25,000 nucleotides of DNA from Symbiodinium natans (lineage: Eukaryota; Sar; Dinophyceae; Suessiales; Symbiodiniaceae), in the NCBI GenBank assembly GCA_905221605.1, contig CAJNDS010002295.1, positions 372,104-397,103 on the forward strand, written 5' to 3'. Position 1 is the first letter of the stretch, and each line of letters opens with the position of its first letter. Below are positions 1-10,564 of this stretch, piece by piece. The position numbers and the translations under genes are program-made. The notes below the pieces were generated by a model. The model searched no databases. It was not told the origin of the DNA and saw nothing but the letters and a program-made list of their open reading frames with translations.

Positions 1-1035
1 CCATTATAGAGTCAATAGAGGACAATGACAAGGCTCAAGCCTCCCCGAAGCACGTCAGGTGGAGCTGCAATCTTCTGAGCGCGCCTCTGACTATCCCACA
101 AAGCACAGTGTTTGTGCTTGAAGGGTCATGGGTAGCTATATGTAGGGTTATAAGCACCTTAAATAACATATGGGGGTTTCCGAAGTTAAGGGTGCCTTAT
201 TGGGTCCTTTCTTCTAAGGAAATCCTACTATGTGGGGCCTGTATAGGTCCTCTATGTTCGTAAACCCCTCGATAATTTCAGCGCCACGCGACCCGCCTGG
301 GCCTGGGCCTGCCCAGGGACGATGCGACCCAAACCGGAGGCTCACGTCTAGACCAGGCACTCCAAACAAGAAGTGGAGTTGCAAGGCCTGGGTTGAAGGG
401 CGGGTTGGGGAATGCGGGGGGGTCTGAAAATGGCCCCTGGTCCTGATGCATACCCATTCCAGGCAAACTAGTGAGCCTGGCGCGGTGAGTGACCCTTCCA
501 GTCAACAAGGCCCCTCAGCCCTACACCCCCCAGCCCTGAACCCTAGACCCTAAACCCTCCAGAAACCCTGCAAGCTCCAAGTGTTCGCGGACCCAGGCTG
601 TTCTTTGCTTTGGCAAAGCTCACGCGAGCTCCGGCTCCTGGGCTGGATTGGCTGTCAACCCACAATACGGCAGGGGCAACTCCGAAGCAGTGTTAATGTA
701 GCTACCAACAATAGACAACCCCAAGTAAGTCTGCCCTAGATCACACCCCGAAGTCCTAAGACCTAACCTCCAGATTTCTCAGACATTATCTTTGTGCATA
801 ATCATGCCCTTACAATCCTTGTGTCATTCTCAAGTGAAGTACCCTGGGTTTTCGCGCTTGCAGGGTTTTGGGGTTCAGGGGGGGTTATCTTCAAGGACCT
901 GCTTTAGGATGGTCCTTGGAGCCTCAGGGTAAGGTGAACAAGAGCAAGGAGCGCGACCGTGAGGTCAGACCCTACACTCCTGATAATCCTACGATACGAG
1001 CCCACCAACGTGCTCTTTCCAAAGGAGCCCTTAGG
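1..1035. other. Gene-poor unique sequence
   Basis: No convincing coding region. Scattered single CCCTAAA/TTTAGGG-like words occur (for example 538-560). Positions 216-268 resemble 24218-24285 (diverged dispersed repeat). Confidence 0.5.
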
Positions 1036-1166
1036 CCCTAAACCCCAAATCCTAAACCCTAAACCCTTAAGCCCTAAACCCTAAACCCTAAACCCTAAAC
1101 CCTAAACCCTAAACCCTAAACCCTAAACCCTAAACCCTAAACCCTAAACCCTAAACCCCGAACCCC
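1036..1166. repeat. Interstitial telomere-like tract (CCCTAAA)n
   Basis: Pure heptamers in the middle (about 1073-1157), with degenerate units at both edges. Confidence 0.95.
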
Positions 1167-1492
1167 ACATCCTAAACCTAAGGCCGCCAGAAGGTTGAAG
1201 AGTAGCCCCGGGTTAAGGGACCACTTCCAAACTTCCTGGATTGTTTTGCTTGTTTGGAGGCTCGCCCTCGGGCTTGGGGCTTGGGGTTTGGGCTTTAGGG
1301 TCTACATCCCCCAGGTCGAAAAGAATCCCCCTTTGTGCTCACAGAGTGCATAGCCATGAGCCCCAAACCCTGCAAACCCCAGACAAGCCCCTGAACCCCT
1401 AAACCTGTAACCCCACGCCCTCAACCCCCAAACCATTAAACCCCTCAACCCCCCTAAAAAGCTCACCATATACCAACCGCAACAGAACTCTG

Positions 1493-1611
1493 CCCCTCCT
1501 CCTCCTGACCCCCCACCCCCCTCCCCCTTCCTCCTCCTCCCCCCTCCTCCCCCTCTCCTCCCCCCCTTCTCCCCCCTCCTCCTCGCCCCCTCCTCCCCCC
1601 TCCTCGCCCCT
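1493..1611. repeat. Polypyrimidine (CCTCC-rich) tract
   Basis: Almost uninterrupted C/T for about 120 bp. Complementary G-rich runs could form quadruplex or triplex DNA. The frames read from it on the minus strand (Gly/Arg/Glu repeats) are composition artefacts. Confidence 0.85.
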
Positions 1612-1701
1612 GGTCCCGAGGTCTCGGAGCCTTTTCGGATCCATGGCTTGGTGAACCACAGCTGCCAGCCCAACGTCCAGACGCTTGGCCCAGAAGCAAT
1701 G

Positions 1702-2352
1702 ATTAGGGTTTAGGGTTTAGGGTTGAGGGGTTGAGGGTTGAGGGTTGAGGATTTTAGGGTTGAGGATGATTGAAGGTTCATTGGTTCATTAGTCGTTTGA
1801 GGCAAGGCCCGCAAGTGCGGAATCCCCGCCAACACAACCCTGAAGGCTCAGAACCCGAAGCATGAGTAATAGCAGCAGCTAAGAGTTGGCTTGGGTCGAT
1901 CCGCAAGCTATGCACCATGGGGGCCTTCTAGGCTCCCCCCCCCCGCTTCCAAGACCCAAACCCCCCAAACATCCCTAAAACCCGCAAACCCCCCAAAACC
2001 CCCAAAACCCTCACAACCCCCACCCGAACCCCGAGCTAAAGATCCCCAAAGATCCCAAAGACCCGAACCCTCGAGTTCAGGGGGCTTTCGCGTTCAAAGA
2101 GTGCCGAGGCGGACGTTTCTACCCGCAGATGATGCAGAGAAGGCCGATGGAGATCGCGAACCCTAAGCCCTAAACCCTCCATCCACCTTGGGGCCTCTCT
2201 CTCTCTCTCGAGAACTTTTGTGGGCGGCTGTGGAAGTTGTGGGAGTGGAGTATTTCCAGGTCTTCTGACGTTTGAGAGTTCGGACAATGTTGTGTGTGTT
2301 GCCGGCCCATGCCTTTCGGAAGGGTTGAAGGGTTTAAATATGTCTATGGGCA
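1702..2352. other. Degenerate telomere-like words and unique DNA
   Basis: TTTAGGG/TTGAGGG words at 1702-1765 and CCCCAAAA-like words at 1965-2035 are decayed or variant telomere units. The rest is unique sequence with no supported gene. Confidence 0.5.
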
Positions 2353-2462
2353 AGGGTCTAAGGGTTTGAGGGTTTGAGGGTTTTGAGGGTTTTGAGGGTT
2401 TGAGGGTTTGAGGGTTTGAGGGTTTAAGGGTTTGAGGGTTTGAGGGTTTGAGGGTTCGAGGG
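2353..2462. repeat. Variant tract (TTTGAGGG)n
   Basis: About a dozen TTTGAGGG units in a row with few standard TTTAGGG units, so a variant unit has been amplified locally. Confidence 0.9.
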
Positions 2463-2734
2463 CTTTGCCTGCTGAATGCTGCAAAGGCAACAATCCAGTC
2501 CAACGCCGAAGCCCTAAATCCCGAATCCTTCTTCAAGCAAGTTACAAAATACAAGGGTACTATTTCTCCAAACCCGGTTTTTAATGACTTATCTTCAGAT
2601 CTACAACACGAAACCGGTGTCCAAACGGGCAACCGCAGACACCCCCCCGCCTGGTGCTGCGTGCGGCCGCGTCGGTGGCTGCTGGCGAGGAGCTGATGGA
2701 CAGCCGCAGTCCCGGCTTCTCAGGATTTGTTTTT

Positions 2735-2788
2735 TGGGGTTTAGGGTTTAGGGTTTGGGGTTTAGGGTTTAGGGTTTAGGGTTTAGGG
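2735..2788. repeat. Telomere-like tract (TTTAGGG)n
   Basis: About seven units, G-rich strand on +, opposite in orientation to the tract at 1036. Confidence 0.9.
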
Positions 2789-3569
2789 AGAACCAAAAAG
2801 TATTCCCTTATGGCCCCTTTTAGAATTACACGATAATAGTTTTATTAAGGCCCCTATATTTGGGTTGTCGGCTCCGGGGTGTAGGGTTCGGGGGTTATAG
2901 AAGTTTATGGAACCCTAACCCTTCAACCCGAAAGGTTTAGGGTTTAGATGGGTTTAGGGTTCGAACTGATGGCATGGGTCAGTTTAGGGAGGGAGGTTTA
3001 GGGTTTAGGGTTTGGCGTTTAAGGCTTAAAGTTTAAGGTTAGGGGCTTAGGACCTTTCAGTGTTTAGGGAAGTTCAGGGTTTAGGGAAGCTTCGGGTTTA
3101 GGACCTTTAGGGCTTAGGGAGGTTTAGTTGAGGGAAATAAGGAGGTATCCCTAGAAGGGACCCTAAACCCATTATTCCCTACTCAACGCCTATATCGCCC
3201 CGATATGTACCTTACATAGTCGCTATATACCTACGTAGCCCCTACATAAGTCACGCCTTCAGTCGATCCTCGACCCTGTGAGTTTTCAGCAGGTTTTGAG
3301 GGTTGTTGCGAACATGAGAAGGATTTCGGCCGTGCACAGTGCATGGGCAAAGCCTTGCACTTTCGTTAAAGTCGGATGGCCGAAATCGGGCTCGACTGGA
3401 ACAACGTCACAAAAGCAAACCCTCGCACTTACTTTGCAAGCCCATGTGCCCATGGGGGAAGTCTATCGAAAGAACGAACTGGCTGTCAGAAGGAGCATGG
3501 ACTCCCCTTTCAGTTTTTTCCGTGTGAAGCAGATGCTTGGGCCCCTCCCTTGAGCTGCTGCAAACCATG
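2789..3569. other. Degenerate telomere-like DNA and unique segment
   Basis: 2934-3128 is heavily degenerate TTTAGGG. 3130-3569 is unique; overlapping short frames around 3278-3657 show no recognisable motif, and their end runs into the foldback element. Confidence 0.5.
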
Positions 3570-3576
3570 CTCAAGG

Positions 3577-3678
3577 CTTGGGATGTTCCCCCTTTTTCTA
3601 GCAGTCCTTAATAGGGATCATAACAGGGGGTACTTTTGTCCTATTAAGGACTGTTAGTATAAGGGGGGAACATCCCAA
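3577..3678. mobile_element. Foldback MITE-like element (102 bp)
   Basis: Arms of 38-39 bp (3578-3615 and 3640-3678) pair with one indel and a few mismatches around a 24-nt loop. Each arm starts TTGGGATGTTCCCC. CTCAAGG occurs directly at both outer sides (3570-3576 and 3679-3685), a plausible 7-bp target duplication. No coding capacity. Confidence 0.6.
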
Positions 3679-3778
3679 CTCAAGGTAAGCATAAACCCTG
3701 AACTCATTTCCCTTCGATTTAGTGGGAGCCCTGCCATGCGAAGTTGCTTGGATCCTCTTTTGGATCCTGTGCCCATCT

Positions 3779-3892
3779 CCCTAAACCCTAAACCCTAAAC
3801 CCTAAGCCCAAACCCGAAACCCTAAACCCTAAACCCTAAACCCTAAACCCTAAACCCTAAACCCTAAACCCTAAACCCTAAACCCTAAACCC
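3779..3892. repeat. Telomere-like tract (CCCTAAA)n
   Basis: About sixteen units, mostly perfect; variants CCCTAAG, CCCAAA and CCCGAAA at the left edge. Confidence 0.95.
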
Positions 3893-4980
3893 ATCTAGGT
3901 AGCGATCATGGGGAGTTCGCTCCAAAAACGTGATGACCAGGTTACTTCTTCCCCTTCGTGCCATTGACAGAAAGGCGCTCTCAAAGGTTGTCTTACTTAG
4001 TGTGGACCGTGATTCGGGCTTGGCTGTAGAGGTTTGGGGTTTTAGTGTTTGGGGCTTTAGGAAGGAGGTTCAGGGTTACGGGCAAGAGATGGCAAGTATC
4101 TGTTGAACATCCCCTACCTCAGCCTTGAACACCCTAAACCCTAACCCTAAACCCTAAGGCCTTTCTGAGCATGTGCCAACATCAGTGGCTCTCGGCACTC
4201 CCGAGACCAGCGCTGACAGCTCTTATTGCAATTGGGTTCTGGAGTCGCAAGTCTGCAGCAGGGAGCTGACGGGGAAGCCCCGAGGAAGGAGGACATCTTT
4301 CGCGCCATGCAACGTGGAACCCTTTCGCCTTTTCTAGGAGCATGTGCCCTTCTTCCCGAAACCCTAGCCCTAAGCCTCAAGTCCTAAACCCACCACCAGG
4401 AAGAGAAACCACGTGACTCAACCCCCCCCCCCCCCCCCTCGCATACGCGAGGCGGCGGCTGGTGACAGCCTTGGGCCCCGAGGCAGTTAGCTTCTGGGTT
4501 GGGCTGTAGTGACTAGGGTTCAAGGGTTCAAGGGTTCAAGGGATTTAGGGTTTAGGGTTTGGGGTTTAGGAAGAGAAGATCAGGGAATCGGAGAGATGCT
4601 CGCACAGAGCCTTTTGCAAAATGTAGTACGCAGGTTTGGGCGGTCCCAAAAGCGGTCCTGTTCCGCCCTTTCTAAAGCCGTGACCCCGAAATCTAAAACC
4701 CCCTAACAAAAAATTACCCTAAGGGTCATTTTTCAGGGCCAACCTAGCAAGTACCCGACCCCATACTGTGGAGTGCCCTGCGTGTCTCAATTGAGGGTTT
4801 GTGTTTAGGGTTTAGGGTGATCTTAACTTAGAGGAAGATTCCTCAAATCAAGGGTTCGGGGGTCTCTGGGAATTTGGTGTGGCAAGTAGGCTAAACCATA
4901 CACCACAGCCTGGTACCTAAACACAATGTGGAGTGTACTGCAGTCGCGACCTAAAAACGAAACCCGAACCCGGAACCCGA
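3893..4980. other. Unique DNA with a C17 run
   Basis: No supported gene. Contains a short CCCTAAA group at 4133-4158, 17 consecutive C at 4422-4438, and a TTCAAGGG/TTTAGGG group at 4517-4570. Confidence 0.5.
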
Positions 4981-5235
4981 AACCTAAACCCTAAATCCTA
5001 AACCTAAACCCTTAACCCTAAAAAAACCCTAAACCCTAAACCCTAAAAACAAAACCCTAAACCCTAAACCCTAAACCCTAAACCCTAAACCCTAAACCCT
5101 AAACCCTAAACCCTAAACCCTAAACCTTAAACCCTAAACCCTAAACCCTAAACCCTAAACCCTAAACCCTAAACCCTAAACCCTAAACCCTAAACCCTAA
5201 ACCCTAAACCCTAAACCCTAAACCCTAAACCCTAA
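4981..5235. repeat. Longest telomere-like tract (CCCTAAA)n, about 255 bp
   Basis: Irregular units to about 5050 (CCTAAAA, CCCTTAA), then more than twenty near-perfect heptamers. Confidence 0.95.
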
Positions 5236-5768
5236 TTGCTCATCAGCCCTGCTATGGGAGGCGTCCTTCCTTTGCCGCTGCCCACGCTGCCTTTCAGAAG
5301 CGAGCCAGTGCAATGAGGCCCAGAGGGCAGCGCTTTGCGTCCGTCACAGGGGGGTTTCCGAAAATAGGGGGGGTACCTTTTTGGTGATAGAACTACCCAC
5401 ATAGGGTTGCAGCTATCCATGAGCCTCCAAAGAGCCTGGGTTGGCCTCGGATTTGCAACTTCACGTAGTGCGATTTCTGGGCCCGGCGGTGTAACATTAC
5501 AAGCAAGCGTGAGAATAACCGTGTAGCACCTTGGAATCACGAGAACAACGCAGGAGTCAGAAATGAGATGCGCTTCAGGAAACCAGGAGTCAAGAAACCG
5601 GTTTCGCGCGATTCAGGGAACCAACTTCTGCTGACCGAACCACGAAATAGAGACCAGTTTTGGGACCCAACCTCTGTTTTCAAGACCTTTGCTGGACTTC
5701 AATTACAAGCAACAGGCGCGTGACATCCAGGCAATTAGTGGTGGTCTCTTGGCCAAGTGCTCAGGGTA
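5236..5768. other. Unique spacer
   Basis: No gene, RNA or repeat recognised; the longest frame (minus strand, 102 codons at 5232-5540) starts inside the repeat and shows no motif. Confidence 0.45.
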
Positions 5769-5831
5769 TTTAGGGTTTAGGGTTAAGGGTTCAGGGTTTA
5801 GGGTTTAGGGTTTAGGGTTTAGGGTTTAGGG
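5769..5831. repeat. Telomere-like tract (TTTAGGG)n
   Basis: About nine units, G-strand on +. Confidence 0.9.
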
Positions 5832-5988
5832 CAGTTGGGCCCATGGCCTCCAAAGCCACCATGGGGGTGGGATATGTCAGTGAAGGTCGTCAAACAGGTC
5901 TTGTGGACATGGAGGGCCCATATGGTAAGAATGGTGATGTTGCGGCGCGCTGGGTAGCTTAGATGTAGTGGGTGTTTGTTTCCGTAGA

Positions 5989-6104
5989 ACCCTAAACCCT
6001 AAACCAAAAAACCCTAAACCCTAAACCCTAAACCCTAAACCCTAAACCCTAAACCCTAAACCCTAAACCCTAAACCCTGAACCCTAAACCCCTAAACCCT
6101 AAAC
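5989..6104. repeat. Telomere-like tract (CCCTAAA)n
   Basis: About sixteen units, opposite orientation to the tract 158 bp upstream. Confidence 0.95.
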
Positions 6105-6232
6105 TGCCTCCTTTGCCTGAAAAGGATGCCGAGCATGCTGCCTGGTTGAAGCTCAAGAGGCCCTTCCGAGTGGCCTTCCGTTTGGCTTTAGGGCTTTTAG
6201 GGCTTTCGGGGCTTGGTGCTCACCTGTTCAGG

Positions 6233-6390
6233 TTTAGGGTTTAGGGTTTAGGGTTTAGGGTTTAGGGTTTAGGGGTTTAGGGGTTTAGGGGTTTAGGGTT
6301 TAGGGTTTCGGGTTTAGGGTTTAAGGGTTTAAGGGGTTTAGGGGTTTAAGGGTTTAAGGGTGTAGGGTGTAGGGTTTAGGGGGTGCAGGG
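6233..6390. repeat. Telomere-like tract (TTTAGGG)n, partly degenerate
   Basis: Clean heptamers grade into TTTAGGGG and TTTAAGGG variants toward the right. Confidence 0.9.
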
Positions 6391-6786
6391 TTAAGGCAGA
6401 TGGCTCCCAGGAGAGGAGGGGGAGGTTCAGACTTTCGGGCTCTTGGAGTTGAGCGTTCAGAGTTCAGAACTTGGAGATTGGGGTTCTGAACCTTCCCCCC
6501 CCCCCACCCCCCCTGAACCCTGTATCTCTGGGGATTCCGGAGACGAGGCTTGATGCTTCAAGGCTCCAGGGGCTTGCTGCTTGCACTTTTGCTTCAAGGG
6601 GTCGTGTTTGGCATCCTTTCTGGGCATGCACATCCCACACGGCACTGCGACGTAGCAGGTACGAGCTGATGACTGGGGGTTCGATGCACGGTGTCTTTGC
6701 GCTTGCGCCTGGGTCTTGGGCTTCGGGTTGAGTAGGAGGGGGCCAGCCCCCTCATCTCCGAGGCTGGTTTAAACAGCCCCCTAAGG
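6391..6786. other. Unique spacer with C runs
   Basis: C-rich runs at 6495-6512; no supported gene. Confidence 0.45.
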
Positions 6787-6920
6787 CCCTAAACCCTAAA
6801 CCCTAAACCCGAAACCCGAAACCCTAAACCCTAAACCCTAAACCCAAAAACCTAAACCCTAAACCCTAAACCCTAAACCCTAAACCCTAAACCCTAAACC
6901 CTAAACCCTAAACCCTAAAC
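6787..6920. repeat. Telomere-like tract (CCCTAAA)n
   Basis: About nineteen units with CCCGAAA variants near the left edge. Confidence 0.95.
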
Positions 6921-7013
6921 CAGCTTTCAATTGTCTTGAAGGCTGGTGGCAGAACTTGCTCTCCTTCGAGGCCCGCCGGGCACTGCGAAGCGGGGGTCAA
7001 AAGCCAACCAAAC

Positions 7014-7085
7014 CCTAACACCCTAAAATCTTTTAGGGGGTTTAGGGTTTAGGGTTTAGGGTTCAAGCCCTAAACCCCTAAACCT
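7014..7085. repeat. Telomere-like units meeting in opposite orientations
   Basis: CCCTAAA words, then (TTTAGGG)4, then CCCTAAA words again within 72 bp: two orientation switches. Confidence 0.8.
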
Positions 7086-7421
7086 TCAAGCCCAACCGAG
7101 AATGCTGAATCTCAAGCCTTGGGCCTGGTACTGTCTGCAGATGCTGGCCCACCCTTAGTTTCGGGATTCCTTTGCATGCTGGCGAGCCTGTTAGGTCCGA
7201 AACCTTGAACTGCAAACTCCGAATCCCCAAGCCCTGCACCCTAAAGTTGTGAGGTTTAGGGTTTAGGGTTTAGGGTTTAGGTTTTTGGGTTTCAGTCGAG
7301 ATTTGGTTCTCCTTGGCTTGAGTTCCCGCCAGGAAAGCGAGCAGATCCGCATCCAGAGGCCCACCTGTTTCCAGGCGCACTGCGGTTGAGGGCCTTGAGG
7401 GTGTAGCTCAAGGAGCCTCAG
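7086..7421. other. Unique spacer
   Basis: A short (TTTAGGG) group at 7255-7282; otherwise nothing recognised. Confidence 0.45.
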
Positions 7422-7550
7422 CCCTAAACCCTAAACCCTAAACCCTAACCCTAAACCCTGAACCCTGAACCCTAAACCCTAAACCCTAAGCCCTAAACCC
7501 TAAACCCTAAGCCCTAAACCCTAAACCCTAAACCCTAAACCCTCAACCCC
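7422..7550. repeat. Telomere-like tract (CCCTAAA)n with CCCTAAG/CCCTGAA variants
   Basis: About eighteen units. Confidence 0.9.
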
Positions 7551-7728
7551 AACGGGTTCAGCTCGAGGGTTGGATTTCAGCACTTGGCACCCAAGCCCTG
7601 CGTGCTCGACTTGAGAGCAGAAGGGCCAGACCGCATGCTCCAACCCTTAATCCCAAAAAAAGTCCTGATCCTAAACCCTTGACAGCCCCAGGCTGTAAGG
7701 GACTCCTCAAGGATCCTCCCCTTCTATG

Positions 7729-7842
7729 CCCTAACCCTAAACCCTAAACCCTAAACCCTGAGCCCTGAGCCCTAAACCCTAAACCCTAAACCCTGAACCC
7801 TGAGCCCTGAACCCTAAACCCTAAACCCTAGACCCTGCACCC
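7729..7842. repeat. Telomere-like tract with CCCTGAG/CCCTGAA variants
   Basis: Variant units CCCTGAG occur in pairs between blocks of CCCTAAA. Confidence 0.9.
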
Positions 7843-7927
7843 TACCCAGGCGTTGCGGATCCGTTGCTTCGGCAGCCGGCAGCCTTGCACCTCGTTTCGC
7901 AGCTCCAGGCGGCAGTGGATTGGGACT

Positions 7928-8420
7928 TTAGGGTTCAGAGTTTGGGGTTTAGGGTTTAGGGTTTGGGGTTTGGGGTTTAGGGTTTGGGGTTTAGGGTTTA
8001 GGGTTCCGGGTTTCAGGGTTTAGGGTTTAGGGTTCAGAGTTTACGGTTTATTGAAATTGTTCAGGGTTCAGGTCCGGGGAAAGTTTCGAGGAGCTTCGAG
8101 GAAATTTTCATGGAGTTTTTTGTCGGGGGGGTTTTCCTTAATAATTTCAAGTTGCAGGGGGCTTGAGGGTTTAGGGTTCAGGGTTTAGGGTTCAGAGTTT
8201 CGGCTTTAGGGTTTTAGGGGTCTCAGGGGTTTAGGGTTTTGGGGGTTTCAGGCTTGTAGGGGTTTCAGGGTTTTAGGGGTTTCAGGTTTTAGGGGTGGGG
8301 GGGCGGGGGGGGGGGGGGGGGGGGGGGGTTTAGGGTTTTACGAGTTTAGGCTTTTGGGCTGTTAGCGGTTTAGGGTTTTTGGTTTTCCGGTTTAGGGTTT
8401 ATAGGTTGTGCGGCGCGCGG
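7928..8420. repeat. Degenerate telomere-like region (TTTAGGG-type) with G24 run
   Basis: 7928-8050 and 8165-8420 hold TTTAGGG, TTTGGGG and TTTCAGGG words separated by unique DNA. An uninterrupted run of 24 G lies at 8305-8328. Confidence 0.75.
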
Positions 8421-8717
8421 TTGAGGCTTCAGTCAGGCTTTGTGGAAGTTACTGCATCTCATCTCAAGGCGACAGTCCTTCACACAAGTATCCCCCTCAC
8501 GGGGCCGAACGTCTTTATAGTTAATTTAACCGCTAACGCGAGGCCGCCTCGGCAAGGGTGCCGGGGGTGTAAGGGTAGACGGAGTTCACGGTCAGGGTGG
8601 TGGTAGGTAGAATAGGGGGGAGGGTGGAGGAGGGGGTGGGGGTAAAAGGGGCCTCGGCGGATTGGAGGGGGGATTGCGACCAGTCCCCATCGTAATCCTG
8701 TTGGATCCCTGACTTGG
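8421..8717. other. Unique spacer, G-rich
   Basis: No supported gene; a 75-codon frame at 8379-8606 starts inside degenerate repeat and has no motif. Confidence 0.4.
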
Positions 8718-8877
8718 CCCTAAACCCGAAGCCCTAAACCCTAAACCCTAAACCCTAAACCCTAAACCCTAAACCCTAAACCCTAAACCCTAAACCCTAA
8801 ACCCTAAACCCTAAACCCTAAACCCTAAACCCTAAACCCTAAACCCTCCCTCAGCCCGAAACCCTCTAAACCCTCAA
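8718..8877. repeat. Telomere-like tract (CCCTAAA)n
   Basis: About nineteen near-perfect units, ragged at the right edge. Confidence 0.95.
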
Positions 8878-9377
8878 TTTAGCCGCCCTTTGGGCTTCTG
8901 GCAGGAGATCTTGAACGCTGATCGTGTGGCTCCCAGCTGATGACCCATTCTTGATCTAGGGTCCCCGCTTGGAGGTTAATGGGTAGCTATAAGTGGGTTA
9001 CAAGTAAGGTAGCTATACTTCCATCTGTAACCTCACGCAGTGCACTTATACCCTGACCAAGAACCTTCAAGTACGCCCAACAGTTGGGCTTCGTAGGGTC
9101 CAGGGATTTAAGGGTTTAGGGCTTCATCTTTAGAGTTTCGTCCTTTTACAGGAGGCTTCTTAATTAGGCCTCACATCACTTTTACGGGCTTCGGGCTTCT
9201 TATGTTCGTCAGGGTTTCAGGGCGTGCGATGCCGAGCTGACCATCACCACCTTTGGGGATGTAGGCGTTTGACCCCCTTTGCTCGTCATCTTGTTTTAGG
9301 GTTCAGGTTAAGACCCCTAAGATGTTGCCAAAAGATGCCACCATGGGCGGTTTCAGAATAAAAGTGCACAGGACTTT
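8878..9377. other. Unique spacer
   Basis: Nothing recognised. A 12-mer TGGGTAGCTATA at 8980 also occurs at 129, possibly from a diverged dispersed repeat. Confidence 0.4.
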
Positions 9378-10060
9378 GTGACTGCTGATGCTATGGGCAT
9401 CTCTTCAAAAAGAGCAAACTCCCCAGATGCTCCCGAATCCGTTTCTCCGTTCCGTGTTCGCCGTTTCGTTTCTTTGCTCTGGTGTGGGAGCTACACCACG
9501 GGCATCAGCACGTTCATGGAGGAGCAAACCGGCCCCCCAGAAGTGGCCCCCGTGGTTAGTTTTGCTTCTCAAGCCCATGCTTTGCCATGGCTGAGAGAAA
9601 GTACAGTGCGTGATGCTTGGAACGCTGTCTCCGATTTTGTCGTCAACTGCGCGTCAGAGTTTGTGTGCCTCACGTGCATTGTGGGAAGTTTCTGTGTTTG
9701 CGGAGCCTGTGTTGCTTGCTTTGGTTGGCAGTTGCGTCCCTTCCGACGCAAGCAACCGTTCCGCAGTTCTCATCTACAGTGCCTGGTGACGGGCGTGGCC
9801 CCTTAGACGCGTCGGAGGTCTTTGCACTTTTGGACTCGGCCTTGCCTCCAACGGTTGCGGGATAGATTTCCTCACCTCGTCCGATGAGCCAGTTGTTGGA
9901 GTTGGCCTTTCTAGGAGCTTGCCCACGTCATCCCCGAAGTTCAAGTGAGAGTCGCGCCTGTTGTGCTTGTGCTGCCTCGGAGGGTGCAGCCGAAACACAG
10001 CTTTGGGGCCCTTCAAGAGTGGAGGAAGTTCAAGCGTTGCCGGAGGCTCTTGGTGAACCA
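9378..10060 (+). pseudogene. Coding-like relic, unrecognised
   Basis: This non-telomeric stretch has a 142-codon open frame from a GTG at 9378 to 9806. It includes a hydrophobic Cys-rich segment (SEFVCLTCIVGSFCVCGACVACF). A second coding-like stretch in another frame around 9918-10058 reads IPEVQVRVAPVVLVLPRRV, then a basic tail. Stops separate the two, so this may be a decayed element or exons of a gene with unseen introns. I recognise no family. Confidence 0.25.
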
Positions 10061-10127
10061 AACCCTAAACCCTAAACCCTAAACCCTAAACCTTAAACCC
10101 TAAACCCTAAACCCTAAACCCTAAGCC
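10061..10127. repeat. Telomere-like tract (CCCTAAA)n
   Basis: About nine units, interrupting the region between the coding-like relic and the MITE-like element. Confidence 0.95.
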
Positions 10128-10210
10128 CCCTGGACCGTGCTGCTCACCTCAGAGGCAGTCGAGGTAAATGGGGGGCTCCCAAATGGCTCACACCGGCCCA
10201 TGGGTTCCTG

Positions 10211-10334
10211 CATATGAAGTAGGGTACATATTTCTGTTTTTGGTGAGTGTATATAAGGTTCCTTTTTAATATTGGTGAGTGTATGTACCTGGTGTCCTTT
10301 TGGGGTACAAGACATATAAACCCTACTTCATATG
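10211..10334. mobile_element. MITE-like inverted-repeat element (124 bp)
   Basis: Perfect 15-bp terminal inverted repeats (CATATGAAGTAGGGT / ACCCTACTTCATATG), with weaker pairing to about 25 bp. The interior has two copies of TTGGTGAGTGTAT 32 nt apart (10240 and 10272). No clear target duplication flanks it. It fits a small non-autonomous DNA transposon or a structured RNA hairpin. Confidence 0.5.
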
Positions 10335-10564
10335 ACCAAGATCTTCTTGCTACGCTCCAAACTTGGCGCTAGCTTCTTCCTGCCGACCTACAACACGGGT
10401 CTTCAAGCTAGCGAACTGTTTGGGAGGGACAGGGAAGGTCGCACAGGCGCAGGCCTCAGCGGAAGGATCCACTCTGCTGACCTTTTCCGGGCATGTTATG
10501 CCTCCGCTGAAACACTTCTTCGTAACAGTGGTGCGCGGGGAGTTTTTGTCTGAAAGAGCGTTGG

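Noticed and set aside
129-140. TGGGTAGC recurring at 129, 5951, 8980 and 23861
   Set aside because: Four copies is only mildly above chance for an 8-mer in this window, and flanking similarity is weak except between 129 and 8980.
1036-1166. True chromosome end
   Set aside because: Tracts occur in both orientations throughout the window and are flanked by unique DNA, so they are interstitial.
1302-1699. Minus-strand frames coding Gly/Arg/Glu-rich proteins
   Set aside because: They are read from the polypyrimidine tract; low-complexity composition explains them in all frames.
2036-2632. 198-codon minus-strand frame with KPSNPQTL repeats
   Set aside because: The repeats are the translated TTTGAGGG tract; an 8-bp unit has no frame-preserving constraint and no domain is visible.
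9180-9290. Minus-strand reading resembling a retroelement fragment (PKVVMVSSASHAL)
   Set aside because: Too short and no flanking domain; could not be tied to any family.
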